Origin: Lumbricus rubellus
Taxonomy: Eukaryota > Annelida > Clitellata > Crassiclitellata > Lumbricidae
Reading direction: 5' to 3'
DNA length: 64,000 bases
Assembly: GCA_945859605.1 (NCBI GenBank)
Contig: OX243811.1
Span: forward strand, 40,648,033-40,712,032
Position numbers and translations under genes: made by a program
Shown: piece after piece, positions 35,341 through 48,150 of the stretch
How positions within the stretch are numbered: position 1 is the stretch's first letter
Layout: each line of letters opens with the position of its first letter
Notes under the pieces: generated by a model
What the model saw: only the letters and a program-made list of their open reading frames with translations
Database searches by the model: none
Told to the model about the DNA's origin: nothing

Positions 35341-36127
35341 AATAATTTCTTTATGTATTGAGTTCAGCAGCTCAGTTCTGCTATTGCTGGGTTATTACAA
35401 TGAATAACTGCAAACATGAGTATAATAATATTATAATTATAAGCTGACTATTCAGCACTGGAATCAGTTTATCCTTCTTTCCCAAGACGGTCCTGAATTG
35501 CTGACCAGGACACACTTTGTAGAAATCATAACAAATGGTACTAGGTGTTTACGGAATAAAACGTTTTGAAATTCGAACAGTTTGTAATTTGAAAGATAGC
35601 AATGGAGAGAAGCCATTCAATTGTACAAAAAAACAGTATTTTTTTACAAATACTAACACTAAGTTATACTCATTGTAACAAGGTTGTATCATATAATATT
35701 ATATTAAAATAGTAAATAATAACATTATAATCATATAATAGTAATAAATATCATGGTATATTATAACAGTTCATATGGTACAATGATGTAAACAGCATAT
35801 AAAATTTATTATCATTTTGTCAAATTTTCTGGAGGGATATCATCTCTGTTTTTTAGTTGGACATGAATAGTATTTGTACAAATATATACAGGAAGTTATG
35901 CTCATTGTAATATGATAGTATCATATTGTAATAGTAAATAGCAATTTAATCACTTAATAGTTAATGATATTATGCCATATTATGATATTATGCCATATTA
36001 TAATACTTCATGTAGGCCTAATACAATGATGTAAACTAATTTTTTTTTATAATTTTGTCCACTTTTTCTGGGGGAATGTCATTCCTGGGGTGCACACTCC
36101 CCTTAGAGACATCTATATCAAACACTG
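35341..36127 (+). repeat. Long dispersed repeat, copy A
   Basis: The stretch from CTTTATGTATTGAGTTCAGC through AAGCTGACTATTCAGCACTG, two tandem roughly 230-bp AT-rich units (about 35620-35845 and 35860-36070), and the closing GAGACATCTATATCAAACACTG recurs in inverse orientation at 63044-64000. A piece of it is at 49345-49410. The AAACACTG end could be a hAT-type terminus (CAGTGTTT). No coding content. An (AT)n tract precedes it (35290-35336). Confidence 0.75.
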
Positions 36128-36872
36128 ATTGCCAGCCAAATAGACAGTATACAAATAAAATTTCATTGCATTTTCCCTGGTATATAATTGATGGAGATAG
36201 ACCTATTGATCACTGAATATTGAAATTCTATAGATAAATGAATATGAATGCACCTTTAACATTTAATATAGTTGAAAAGAATAGACACACAATGATAATA
36301 ATTATAGTTTTGGAATCTGTGAGAGAAACTGCACATATAAAAATAAAATTATCTAAATTTACATAACAGTGGAGATATCAAATTTTTAAAGGTGGACATC
36401 ACGATGTTTTGCACAATGTCTTTGGAAGGTGGGGTCACGGAAGTTACGATATCTTGAAAAGTATTTAAGATATTTCAATAATATTTTGAAATTCTAATTA
36501 CTATGCAACTTGCAGCTTGTGTTCAAGTTTTCAGCCATTCCGGAGGTGGTCAATTTGAAACCTTCCTCAAAATTCATTGAGTTGAGCTGGGTGACCTCTG
36601 AGCTGGAAAAATCAAATAATTTTTTTCTCTTTCCCAGGATGTTGCTATATCAGGTTTTGATCAGCTTTGTTTCCTGATTCCAAATATGTCTTTCTTTTGC
36701 TTGTACGTCCAATTTGAACAATTCTACGCTAAGAAAACCAACTAAGAGAGCGAAGTAACTTAAGTAAGCATAATTTTGTGCTCTCGATTAAACTTTATAG
36801 TGTGCGATTTTAAAAGCAAAATTCAGCATTATCATAATTTTGTTTTCTATATGACGAGCAAAGAGTAGTGAG

Positions 36873-38036
36873 CAGTGATCCCGTTAAGGTCTGAATTCTT
36901 GGAGTCATGGACGCACCACATCAAGAAAATTGGAGTCCACGCCAAATGGACGAGAGTCATGGACTCCAGACCCATCCATTTTTGGAGTCCCATCGGGCCA
37001 CAGTAGGATAAATGCAAAAAATTCCGAATTTTTTATATTAGGCCCTGTAGGTGAATTATAGGCGACAAAGGGCCCAACCCTTATTATTACGTGCCGTATA
37101 CACAGGCGGATACAGAAATTTGTGAAGGGGGCAAAATTTTCGGTGATATTTGCCGGAAATATTTTACCATTTTCCCGACAAAAAAACTTATTACCTTTTT
37201 TAGTCATCCGGCCGAAATTTGTCACAAATATGCCATTTTCCCTGCCCAAAAAAGTTTGATGACCTTTTTTTAGTCATCCGGACGAAATTTGTCAAAAAAT
37301 ATCCTTTTCGCTGCTAAAAGTTTGATGACCTTTTTTAGTCATCTAGCTGGTCGTAATCTGTTGTGCTCTCTATAGTCGCATTCATTTAAATATTCTTCAA
37401 ACCAAATGGAGGTGCCACGTCCCATGCAATTTTTAAATGGCCGGGGGGTCATGGCTGGATTGGCCTCTCTGGATCCGCCCTTGCCGCTAACAAGGACATC
37501 ATTTCACACATTTTTGAAGATTAGCCTATATGACCAGTAGGCCTACCAATCTTCCCGACAATAATTCTTACTTTTCAACATTTTTCTTTTAATTTTAATT
37601 TTCTTGATTTTAATATCTATCCGACGAATGTCATTACTTTTTAAGCCAGGAACGCTCATAGAACGCTCTAGCTGCTCTAGCATATTATTGATGACATGTT
37701 AATTAGGCATAGGTATGCAGGTATAGGCTATGTACGTCACTCACTATAACAAAGAACAAATATTAATAAATAGGTTATTGCATAAATTATTCACCGCTCA
37801 CCAGTTTGTCACATTGCATAAACTGAGAGAGTAAGTAAGCAAGAAAGTGTTAGTGACACATATATGCTACGGACCCCACGGTATTTTTATTGGTGTCCCA
37901 TGGACGCATCATTAATTTATTTGTGCGTCCATCCATAACTACGGTGCGTCCATGGACGCACAACCTTTATTTTTGTGCGTCCGGCGTTAAAATTTGTGCG
38001 TCCCGGACGCACGGACGCACACTAACGGAATCACTG
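36873..38036. mobile_element. hAT-like element with exact 8-bp duplication
   Basis: The ends are CAGTGATCCCGTTA and TAACGGAATCACTG. GTAGTGAG flanks both sides exactly (36865-36872, 38037-38044). Subterminal DNA on both sides is packed with GGACGCAC / GTGCGTCC and GGAGTCCATGACTC-like units. No transposase is seen. A second MITE (about 37101-37484) sits inside. Confidence 0.9.
37101..37484. mobile_element. MITE nested in the 36873 element
   Basis: The ends are CAGGCGGATACAGAAAT and CTCTGGATCCGCCCTTG. The interior has three GATGACC(T)nAGTCATC motifs followed by CGGACGAAATTTGTC. Flanks TGCCGTAT / TGCCGCTA match 6 of 8. Boundaries are good to a few bases only. Confidence 0.6.
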
Positions 38037-38221
38037 GTAGTGAGCATAAAATTTGATGTGAATACATTATGCATATTTTAGATAACAGCCACTTAAGTAT
38101 CACATTCAAATTTATTGCCCAAAAAAGCCAAAGCACTTAAATAAAACTTATGCTGACATGTAAAACTGCTGTATTGAGCTTCTTGCTATAATTCTATTAT
38201 TCTTTAAATGAAATTCTTCCT

Positions 38222-38290
38222 CACACTGATTGATTGATTGATTGACTGACTGACTGACTGACTGACTGACTGACTGACTGACTGATTGAT
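38222..38290. repeat. TGAT/TGAC tetranucleotide microsatellite
   Basis: GATT then GACT tetramers in a pure array of about 65 bp. Confidence 0.95.
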
Positions 38291-39609
38291 CGTGAAACAA
38301 AGCGCAGTGTATTCTAGAAACGCTTACTTTCTTTTTGACATAGATAAATAATTGATGTAATATGATGGCGCTAAATGTACATTAATTTCTTGCGTGACGT
38401 ACAAGGTGCTTGATTCATATACATAGTAGCGTACAGTTTGAGCGGACTTGTACTTGGCCTTGTGGAGAGTAGGCCTAGGTGTGCAGCTGCAACGAAAAAT
38501 CAAGTTGAATTGTTGGTAATGTTCTCCTTTAGAGTCCGAAATTATTTCAATATAGCATTCTATAATATATACTCCTTGTTTTCAGTTACGTGTTTTACTT
38601 TTACGTATCTCGCCACGCGTCTCGCTGTTTAAAATTTATAAATTCGATTAAAAATATTTCCTGACGAAATAGAAGCGGGATTTAGCGCGTGAGGGTCGGT
38701 TAGGGCTCAGGTTAGGCGCCGTGAGGGTCGGTTAGGGTTAGTTTTAGGGTTAGTGCAGTCATTCTGCTTAAATCGAAGCTGGATTGATGAAAATGTTCTT
38801 GCCTAACTGGAGCTGGATTGACGAAAAATAATTGTTATCTAAATAGAAGTTGGATAGCAACTATTTAATGACGCGATTGACATCAATTTCTTCGAACGCT
38901 GAGGTGAAAAGATCATTTAAACCCAGAGTATATATTATCGGATGCTACCATTGAAACCATTGAAATAATTTCGGACTCTAAAGGAGAACATTACCGAATT
39001 GTTTTATCGGTTTCTAGTCTGTGGTCAATCGTTACCATTATGTGAGTTTCAAAAATTACTCACTATTGTGTTTTTTAGGGCTCCATCATTTATATTTGCG
39101 CTGTTATGTCCTATGTCATGTAGTTGGTGACTTGGTGACCTACCTATTCAGATCGACTTTATGCGAGTGACCCAATTCGGTTCAGTGTTTAATCTGTCGT
39201 ATGTATGGCAGGCCTATGCATTTATAATATATATATATATATATATATTATATGCATAAAGGAGAATGCATGTATGTTTGTCCAGAATGCAAGCACACAG
39301 TTTCACAGCTATTGCACCTAACTAGACAGAGGGCCGGCCACCAGGACCACCCAGTGGAGGGGTTGGCCAACCCCCCTCACCCGGGGAAAGGGTGAGCAGC
39401 AAAGACCCCACGGTTCACTAAAAAATCACCCAATTTCCGCACCTTTGCTACACTTTTGCAACTATTCACTTGAAACCTTGCACCTAAACAGAGACATAGA
39501 CGGTAGAGGTAAATGACGACTCGGTAGCAAGTAAACAAAAGGTGTATTTTCAGAAATATTAATACGCTTAAATAAGCTAAAGACACAACAAAATCGATTG
39601 ACATTAACA
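38291..39609. other. 5' flank of ACADSB
   Basis: No gene recognised. It contains GTGAGGGTCGGTTAGGG repeats (38688-38750, like 10965-11040), degenerate GGATTGATGAAAAT units, and (AT)n at 39228-39250. Confidence 0.5.
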
Positions 39610-39627
39610 GATTGGCCGCCAGATACG

Positions 39628-39658
39628 AGATATCTCGCGGTTTAACCGCGAGATATCT
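39628..39658. promoter_or_regulatory. 15-bp palindrome just upstream of ACADSB exon
   Basis: Arms 39628-39642 (AGATATCTCGCGGTT) and 39644-39658 are perfect complements around a single T. TCTCGCG/CGCGAGA resembles the TCTCGCGAGA promoter element of animal housekeeping genes. The site is about 50 bp 5' of ATG 39710. However, a good acceptor (TTTCTTACAG, 39691-39700) follows, so it could also lie in a 5' intron. Confidence 0.45.
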
Positions 39659-39709
39659 TGTGGTTAAACTGCATTGTTTACAGACTATGTTTTCTTACAG
39701 ATCTTTGCC

Positions 39710-42700
39710 ATGCTGAGTTGCCAGAGGAGTTTGTTCCATGCAAGGAGACTGGTGCCATGCCTCCGAGCATTTTCAGTTGGACAGGTTAACAGACAGAACT
39801 CCCTGCATGCATTCAGCGAAGATGAATCGGCTCTCAAAGACGCAGGTTGGTGAACATATTCTCACTCATGTTGTCACTGATACTGAGAATAAGGTTGCAA
39901 GTCGAAGCAAGGAATCTGTTCTTGGGCACCAAATGTCATAATTTTGTTCTTTATTTATTTCACTTACTATGTGGGTCATGTCAATGGATGTTAAGCTGAG
40001 ATTTTAGATCAGTTTGCATTGGTCAACAACTTGTTCAGATCTGTCATTCAGAGTCTGCTTGGCATGATTGAACATGCCCACATCTGACCTGCATCTGATT
40101 GGGCATGATTAGTTAAATTGCTTATCAAGCTGCTGAAATTTGACACTAGATTAGAAACTTAGATTAGTTAAACTGCTTATCTATTAGAATTAGCTGCTGA
40201 AATTTGGTACTAGACTGGAATCTTACTGATCAGTTACCCACCTGTGACTGACTGTGGACATTTTCTGTGGCTGCATAAGTTTCATAGGTCTGTGATAAAA
40301 TTTGTCAGTCTGATGGAACTGCAGCATCAATTATAATTCGAAAGCTTGCAGGAGATTTTTAATATATACGTTTGTATCTATCTAGACACTTTTAAGTACT
40401 TCGCTAAGGTGATAGCTGACATAGCTAAAAGGTATAAACTAATGTGATGACTTTAGTACCAGTATCGTTAACGATAATATCTAACTCAGTAGGCATAGAT
40501 TTAAATGAAACCAAACCAAAAGGAAAAACTCATCTTTTCCTCTTGATTGTCACTGAAATCAACTGCATAATATTGTGTTTTCTTTTGTTTCAGTGTAATT
40601 TTGGATTACATCATATTACAGTTACAGTTGCATCAATTTAATGACATTACATTGACATCATGTGAATTTATGTGATGTTATGATCTGCTGAGAATGTGAA
40701 ATGTCGTTTGTTGTTGATGATCAGTTGGTCGATTTGCCCGTGAGCAGATCCAGCCGCTGGTTAAGGAGATGGACGAGAAGGGTCGAATGCCTCCGTCGCT
40801 CATCAAACAGATACATGATAACGGAGTTAGCACATAGACTTTCTTTGCTTTTTACTGCTTTGTGAGTCTGTCAAAAGATGACAGGGACTAGACTACAGAT
40901 CTATGGGTTTTGTAGATGTTTGACTCTGCAAGGAATGTATGGACTTGTTTTGTATTGTATTTAAAAATTTATTTAGCGCATCTTGCAGTGCACACCAATA
41001 CGAGAGATCGAGAGAAAAGAATGTGGTCTTGAGACAATTAAAACAGTCATTTGACCGATCGATTGGTTAAATGTGTCAAAGGTTAGAATGACTTTAAATA
41101 TATATAAAATTATGCATATATTACATATATATTACATATTACAAATTTTATATTAAATATATATTTCTTTAGTCGTGGCTGGGCTGGGAGCGCCTCTGAG
41201 TAGTTTCTTGAAGGGGCGCTATATAAATTCTAATAATGAATGAATGAATGAATCTAATATATATACATATTCACATATGCATATATATGTAGATGGCTCA
41301 AAATTGACTCTCTGTTTGTTTTCTTTGTTTATCTTTGAACAGTTTTTGTCAATCGAGGTGAAGCCGGAGTATGGTGGATCCGGGTTGAATTTTTTCTCAA
41401 CAATTCTGACGATTGAGGAAATAGCAAAGGTTGATATGGGTGTAGGTGTCATGATTGAAGTCCAGAATTCCATCATCGGCCCGCTGATCGAGAATCTTGG
41501 AACAGAGGAACAGAAGCAGAAATATCTGCCTCGCTTTTGCAAGGATATGGTTAGTGATTGTTGTTTGATAAATTAAAGAATTGCTTGAATATTGTAAAAA
41601 AAAATTATTAGTATTTACTTTGTTGTTTTTGTACTATTTTTTTGGTATTCATGTCATTCTTTTTTGCAAAACGATAATAATCTGCAGCCGAGAGTTATAC
41701 GTTTGATGCCCATATCATGTTGCAGTAGGATAAATACGGATAAACCATAAAATAGTATAAGGTAAGCAAAATACTTCTAGGTAGTAGGTAGGATATTCTT
41801 TTTATTATTCCTATATTCGTAGCTAATTTTAGAGCAATGTGTTCTGTGTGTCTGTTCCAGACATGCATTTCATATTTACTAGGTATTTATTTACTGTCTT
41901 GTAACCTTTTAGTGATGAGCTACTATGCATGGGAAACAAGTGCAGCTTGTCATTGAAAGGTTAACGCTTTAATGGCATGATGGGCTGCACAAGAACGCCC
42001 TCATAGTTAACCAGGGCTTTAAAGCCGGAGGGTATAGGATTTCCCATACCATTTACTACCATCTCGGCATTAAAGGGTTAAAGTGTTGGGCAGTCATTAT
42101 GCATTCAAATTATCTGAACCAGAGTCGGCTTTTTAGTTGTGAACCCATAATCATTGGATTTCCAGACCAAGTGAGCCACAACAAACTACCTGATAGACAT
42201 CTACTTTGCTTCTTGCACGTACTTGCTGAATTTACTGATTCTTGTTAGGTTGGTGCGTTTTGTCTGACGGAACCTGGTGCTGGTTCGGACGCGTTTTCCT
42301 TGAAGACGATGGCTGTTAAAAATGGAAGTGATTTCGTCATCACTGGCAATAAACTGTGGATCAGTAATGCTGAACATGCTGGCGTCTTCCTTGTTATGGC
42401 CAATGCCGAACCAACCAAGGTACAAATACAGTTTATCAGCTATTCAATGGCTTTGTTATAAACTTGTTCATCCTGTCCATTATTCTAAACTTTGCATTGT
42501 GCTATCAAATCTTATTTGTATGATTGTATGTATCGGCTAGATGTGTATACACCTGACTTTTACATAGGACTTGTCAAGATACTCACAAATACAAACTTAT
42601 TCACTTAGTGAAGACATAAAATTATAACTTTTAGCTGAAAGTTTTTATTTCTGTTTTTCTGTTGTTTTGTCAGGGTTACAAAGGCATAACATGTTTTTTG

Positions 42701-45700
42701 GTTGATAAAGACACTCCTGGTCTCACAATTGGAAAGAAGGAGGAAAAGTTGGGAATTCGAGCCTCAAGCACCTGCCCAGTTCAGTTTGATCAAGTCAAGG
42801 TAATCTAATTTAATTTTTATGCAATATAAATCTCAATTGACATAATTTGATATTCAACTTGTTTGAGATGTTCTGATTTTTTGTCTATTTTAATCTAATT
42901 TTTCAGCTTTTGAATACTTAAATATCTATATTCTACTAGCTGTACCCAGCCACGCGTTGCTGTGGAGAAAAGACCTCCCCTCCCTCACCCTCTCCCCTTC
43001 CCCTCCACCTCCCACTCCGCTCCCTCCCCACCCTCTTCGTCCCGCTTCCTCCGCTCCTTTCCTCCGTCACACCGTCCATTCCTGACATCGGATGAAAGGC
43101 CGCTTTCGAAAATTAATTTGCGACTCGCTTATGACGTCACAGCACGCGACCTCATTCATGTTTCGTCTGCTGTGTCTGAAATCTGGCAGCCCTGCTGTTT
43201 TGTTGAATTTGCAAATGGCGGTCGAACGGATTGCAAAGTTCACTTTTTGTGGAAACGATTGGGTTTTTTCGGGAAAAAAATGTTCTGACACTGTGCTATT
43301 GGAATGGAAGGTTTTGGTAAATTTTCAAAACAATCGGTGCGTAACTTTGGGCATGATTGTGACCGCACTATTGGAAAGTTTCATTTTTATTTATATAGAT
43401 AACTGTACATATAACACTGACTAATTAATTTAATATGACCTGAGCTCTATATATAATCTGTCAACTGAAATTGAATCCCAATGTGATCTGTGTATTGCTT
43501 AGCGATTGTCAGATGTGTACTGTACAGCTTCAAATTACAGCTGAATCTGAACTTGATATAAAAACTTATATATCATTAATTAAATTTTCATAAGCCACTG
43601 TAACGTATCATTTGAGGCAGCTCTGAGTCATCAGGAGTTCGGTCTTCTTGTCTGTCTTTGCATGCCTTCGTCATATTCATTACTGCAACTCTTTATATGC
43701 AGACCTCCCCAAAGTACATCAATCAGTACTTCAATTGATCACCTCTGAATTTTCACTAAGTACTGTTAGCCTAGAGTTGCTTTATAAATGCCCAGCTACA
43801 ATAAAATAGGTGCAATACAGCGTAGACATCATTAGAAATTCCCAAGTGTCATCTAGAGGTGGGTTGCTTAGCAAGACAGATAAATGAGTCAAGTTGCATT
43901 GTGGAATCTAATCTGAACATGTCTAAACTGTAAGTATAATGCCGCACAATAGTTCAACGGATGAGTGCGTTTATACAGAATTTTTTTCCGTTTTAACCAC
44001 GAGTGTGTACTAACATGAATGAGAAATCAATTCAACTTGTCATTGGAGGGTAACCGTTAAGTGAGCCAGGATCTTTAGTCAATGCAGTCAGATTCATCTG
44101 GACAGTCTTCTGATAGAGCAAGTGGCCAATGATGAAATGTTTTCTGGAAATGATTATCGATAATTATTATTTGCAGTCACATTTACAGTTACATCAATGT
44201 AGCTATATTGTGTGGATTGAACGAGCACTGTGACAGAGTTTCGATATCAGGTTTTGGCATTAGAACGTCATTACGATATTTCATTGTTTGATGATGACTT
44301 TATATTAAGGTTCCTGAGAGTGCCATCTTGGGGAAGTTTGGTCAGGGCTACAAGTACGCCATTGGAGCACTGAATGAAGGACGCATGGGAATTGGAGCAC
44401 AGGTATACGATTATACATCTTTTCCATTGTTTTCATATCAAGGGAAAGTATATATTGTTCTGAAGAACTTGCCTTTTGTAGTCATTATTTTGGTAGTGTA
44501 GAGTGTACTCTTAAATAGTGTTTTTGAAATGTGTTATAAAAGTATTTGATTAAAATTGCTATCTTGCTTATGCCTATTGATTTAGAACATTAATTTTTTA
44601 TGATAAATTTTTTACTGTCTTTAAAACTTAGAAAATTTATTAGCTATTATGTTACCATTTGAATTTAGGACAGTTACATATCATGTATCTTTGTATAACC
44701 TTTCTGTTTCAGACAGGTCTGCTCATCATCTCGTATAACTGACATTCACTCGTTTCATATATACCGGGTAGTTCTTTATTAGCACAATGGTTAGTTGTAA
44801 CATGAATTGCACTTATTCATCTCGATAGTCAGTCGTTTATATTGTTTTTGTGCATTTCTGTTTCTGTCTGTAGCTTGTTGGGGTGTCTCAAGGTTGTCTT
44901 GACAATACGATACCATATCTTTTGGAAAGAAAGCAGTTTGGCAAAAGGATTTTTGATTTTCAGGTAATGCTCTAGATGTTTGTGCAGGACTCTTACTCAT
45001 ACATTTCACGTGTTTTATGAGAATACTAAGCCAGAAAGATTCAAGAATTTCTATCAGGAATGTTTTTACGCATTACATTCTTCTTCTTGATATGTAGATT
45101 TAAAGAGTCTTCCATGTTAGAAATTCTTGTGATTACTTTGGTCTAATTTTTGAACAGTATTAAGTTGCTACATGTTGAAATTGCTGCTCTGCAAATAGTT
45201 TGTTGTAGATAATATTCAAATAAGAAAATCTTCTTAAAAGATTGTGACGTGTTCAGTGTTCATTGTGTAGCAATTCTGTAATTATAGAATGCCAACATGA
45301 ATATCAGAGGGTAATGGAAAGGACAAGAACCCTCAATGGTCCCTCATGCACCATCACAAAGAATAATGAAGTTGCTAATGCTTTATTCTGATGACTCAAG
45401 GGACTCCTCTTCTACATACCCTTACTTGTGTCATTCCTTTCATTGTTTATTTTCTTGAGATAAACCATAGCTTGTAAATTATTTTATTTTATCAGGGTAT
45501 TCAACATCAGGTGGCAACAATTCGTACAAAATTGGAAGCAGCTCGACTGCTGGTCTATAATGCGGCACGAAGGAAGGAATCGGGGCTGCCGTATATTCAG
45601 GAAGCATCCATGGCAAAGTTCTATTCATCAGAAGTACGGATTGTCATCTATTGTTTTTCACTGTTTAAATATAATGCTATTTCTTGTTAAAGAATCAGAA

Positions 45701-47439
45701 ATATTGACTTTGTTGTTTACTTGTTTGTTCGTCAGCCAAACTCTTTGCTGTTAAACTCGAAGAGTGAGGATTCAGCAAAGGTCACTGCTTACAAAAACTT
45801 GCACAATGATTACAATACCATATGTAGCTGCTTAATAGTTTAGCCATGCATGTACAAGTTGGGTCAAAAACAAATCCAGAGGTTGTTTCTAGTAGTGTTG
45901 GTCCTCCCTATGGGAGATATCCAACCTAAATTTTATGACTTTATCACTATTGCTGTTCTGTACAAAATTTCAAGTTTTGTTTTTCATTTTCTGTCACCAG
46001 ATGATGCAAGCTTTGAATTTATGCACTTAGTACCACTGGGGTTGTTTTGACCCCAGTGTAAACTGTGTAATTATGACATTTATAAGTAGAAATGATCAAA
46101 TACATAACTTTTTCTTTTAATCTAGTATATTTTAATTGTATATTTACAAATAGACCATTATAATTGATTAACCATGAAAAGGTGCTTTATAAATGTTGCC
46201 ATCCATAATCCATATACATTACATTGCGTGGTACTTGTACGCTGATTACAGGTGGCATGTGAGACGACTAGCAAGTGCATTGAGTGGCTCGGTGCCGTAG
46301 GAATTTCAAAGGAACTTCCCGTGGAGAAATACTACAGAGATTGCAAAGTTGGTCAGTGCAGTCGAATTACTTGCCTAAGATCCACAACATGTGCAATGTT
46401 TGCATGAGTTTAACCTTACATACTGTTTTCTATTGTGTGGGTCAATGCTGGTGGTAAGATTTCAAGTATATATTATGTTTTCTACAGCTTTCTGTGGAAA
46501 TTTTTTGGAGCCACTTAGTTAAAGTGTTAACTTCTAGGCACATTTTAGGATGATCCAGATACGTATAATCCAGATGCTTGTAAGCAATCTTATATGCCTA
46601 TATCAGATATAAGCTTACATATATACATATGCTAATCTCCCAATTCATACTTAATTATTAGTTATATCCAGATGCTGTGATGCATATATATAATATATAT
46701 ATATATATAATTATATATTATCTATATATATAAAAATGAAACTTTCCAATAGTTAGTAATTCAATCACACCCAAAGTTACGTACCGATTGTTGTGAAAAT
46801 TTACCAAAACCTTCCATTCCAATAGCACCGTGTCTTAAGATTTTTTTCCCCGAAAAAACCCAATATTTTCCACAAAAAGTGAACTTTGCAATACGTTCGA
46901 CCGCCATTTGCAAATTCAACAAAACTGTCAGATTTCAGAAAGTCCCCAAACACAGCAGACGAAACATCAATGAGGTCGCGTGCTGTGACGTCATAAGCGA
47001 GTCGCAAAAAAGGCCTTTCATCATTATTGGGCTCTATCATTGGGAGGGAGAGGGAAGGTCTTTTATGCCACAGCAAAGCGTGGCTGGGTACAGCTAGTAT
47101 AACATATATATGTAAGCAAATAAGTCTATCCGACTATCAGTCCGTCCATCCAACCTTTTGTCTGACCTTTCAACCACCATTCATCCAGTGTGCTATGCTG
47201 ATGCTTTTGGGAGGAGCATGACTTCACTTTGAGTAAAGTGGGACAGTTAGATCATCTACATTGTACATATTAGAAAAATGAGTTTGGTTCAATTAATTGA
47301 TAGTACGGTTGCACTTTGTTGGTCATAGAATTTTTGTGGGTGTTTTGTTGCAGGGACGATATATGAAGGAACAAGTAACATTCAGTTGAACACCATTGCT
47401 AGACACATCCAGGATGAATACCTTTCTGCACAGAAATAA
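39710..47439 (+). CDS. ACADSB: Short/branched-chain specific acyl-CoA dehydrogenase, mitochondrial, 10 exons
   Basis: FAD enzyme of the mitochondrial matrix that oxidises 2-methylbutyryl-CoA and related acyl-CoAs (isoleucine breakdown), passing electrons to ETF. Coding exons: 39710-39845, 40725-40825, 41343-41549, 42249-42419, 42674-42799, 44310-44402, 44874-44963, 45496-45633, 46252-46351, 47354-47439. All junctions are GT..AG and in phase: 1248 nt, 415 aa (human about 430). The N-terminus [17 protein letters not shown] is Arg-rich without acidic residues, like a matrix-targeting peptide. Conserved blocks: [21 protein letters not shown] (152-162), WIS (185-187), [30 protein letters not shown] (296-306), [22 protein letters not shown]. 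The C-terminal [10 protein letters not shown] holds the expected catalytic base E392. ACADSB rather than SCAD is indicated by [17 protein letters not shown] and the [13 protein letters not shown] ending. The acceptor at 39700 suggests an upstream non-coding exon. Introns carry a LINE/SINE tail and two Helitrons. Confidence 0.96.
41168..41256 (+). repeat. LINE/SINE 3' tail in ACADSB intron 2
   Basis: GAGCGCCTCTGAGTAGTTTC, then TTGAAGGGGCGCTATATAAA, then (AATG)n. It matches the tails at 53948-53995, 61200-61262 and (minus) 660-715. The two GCGCC/GGCGC halves can pair into a stem. Confidence 0.75.
42936..43399 (-). mobile_element. Non-autonomous Helitron, copy 2 (ACADSB intron 5)
   Basis: Read on the minus strand it begins TCTATATAAATAAAAATGAA at 43399 and ends in hairpin CCACAGCAACGCGTGG (single bulged A), then CTGGGTACAGCTAG at 42936. 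A and T of the host flank it. It belongs to the family of 7055-7617 and 46721-47097. Confidence 0.88.
46721..47097 (+). mobile_element. Non-autonomous Helitron, copy 3 (ACADSB intron 9)
   Basis: Plus orientation. A|TCTATATATATAAAAATG at 46720/46721; 3' hairpin CCACAGCAAAGCGTGG (47068-47083: stem CCAC.GC/GCGTGG with one bulge and an AAA loop); ten bases later CTAG|T at 47097/47098. No target duplication, as expected for Helitrons. The interior matches copies 1 and 2. Confidence 0.9.
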
Positions 47440-48011
47440 ATACCTTCAGATGATCTCTATGATCTGCGGTTGTCATTGTGATAATGTTGCTCTTAAACTA
47501 ATTTGTGCTCTTAATCGTAAATACCAATTTGTGTTTATAATGTCACTTTGCAATGAGTTATTCTGTGGTGCAAATACTGTAATGAAAATGTTCGCTTATT
47601 TCCGACTGTTTCAAGAATCCTTCCTGAGTGCTGGTTGTTTGCGGGTAAAAAGCAGGTGATATATTTCTTCGCATAATCAATTCGCATTTCTGTGTGACCT
47701 CACTAACATTAAAATGTTTATGATAATAATATAATTTTGTGTATGATGATGGATTTTATGATCCTAAAACTGCAGGCAGTGTTATTGCCAAATACAAAAA
47801 TGGCACTGTGTCGTTTCCGGTCTAGACGTATGTTACACTTACGTACAATCGTACATATCATGATTGTCCTGTCTAGGACATAATAATTACATACGTACAT
47901 AATCATGACTTGCCTACTGATACTATGGTACTAAAGGTTCTAAATATAATTTAAGTATCTTTTAACTTTATCACCATTGTAGCATTGTTACTTATACACA
48001 CGTTCAGTCAT

Positions 48012-48150
48012 AAATTTGGAAATCGTACATTTGCACTAGCTAACCCGACTGCATGGAATAAACTTGCAGACTACATTCGCAAATCATCTTCTTTATCACT
48101 CTTCAAGAAAACCTGAAGACTTATTTGTTTAAGATTTATTATAATTGGAC
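48012..48150 (+). mobile_element. LINE 3' fragment
   Basis: The plus frame reads FGNRTFALANPTAWNKLADY, then IRKSSSLSLFKKT and a stop. This is the PxxWNxLPxxIR...SLxxFKxxLK block of CR1/L2-like ORF2 C-termini. The N-terminal rest is missing. Confidence 0.8.
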
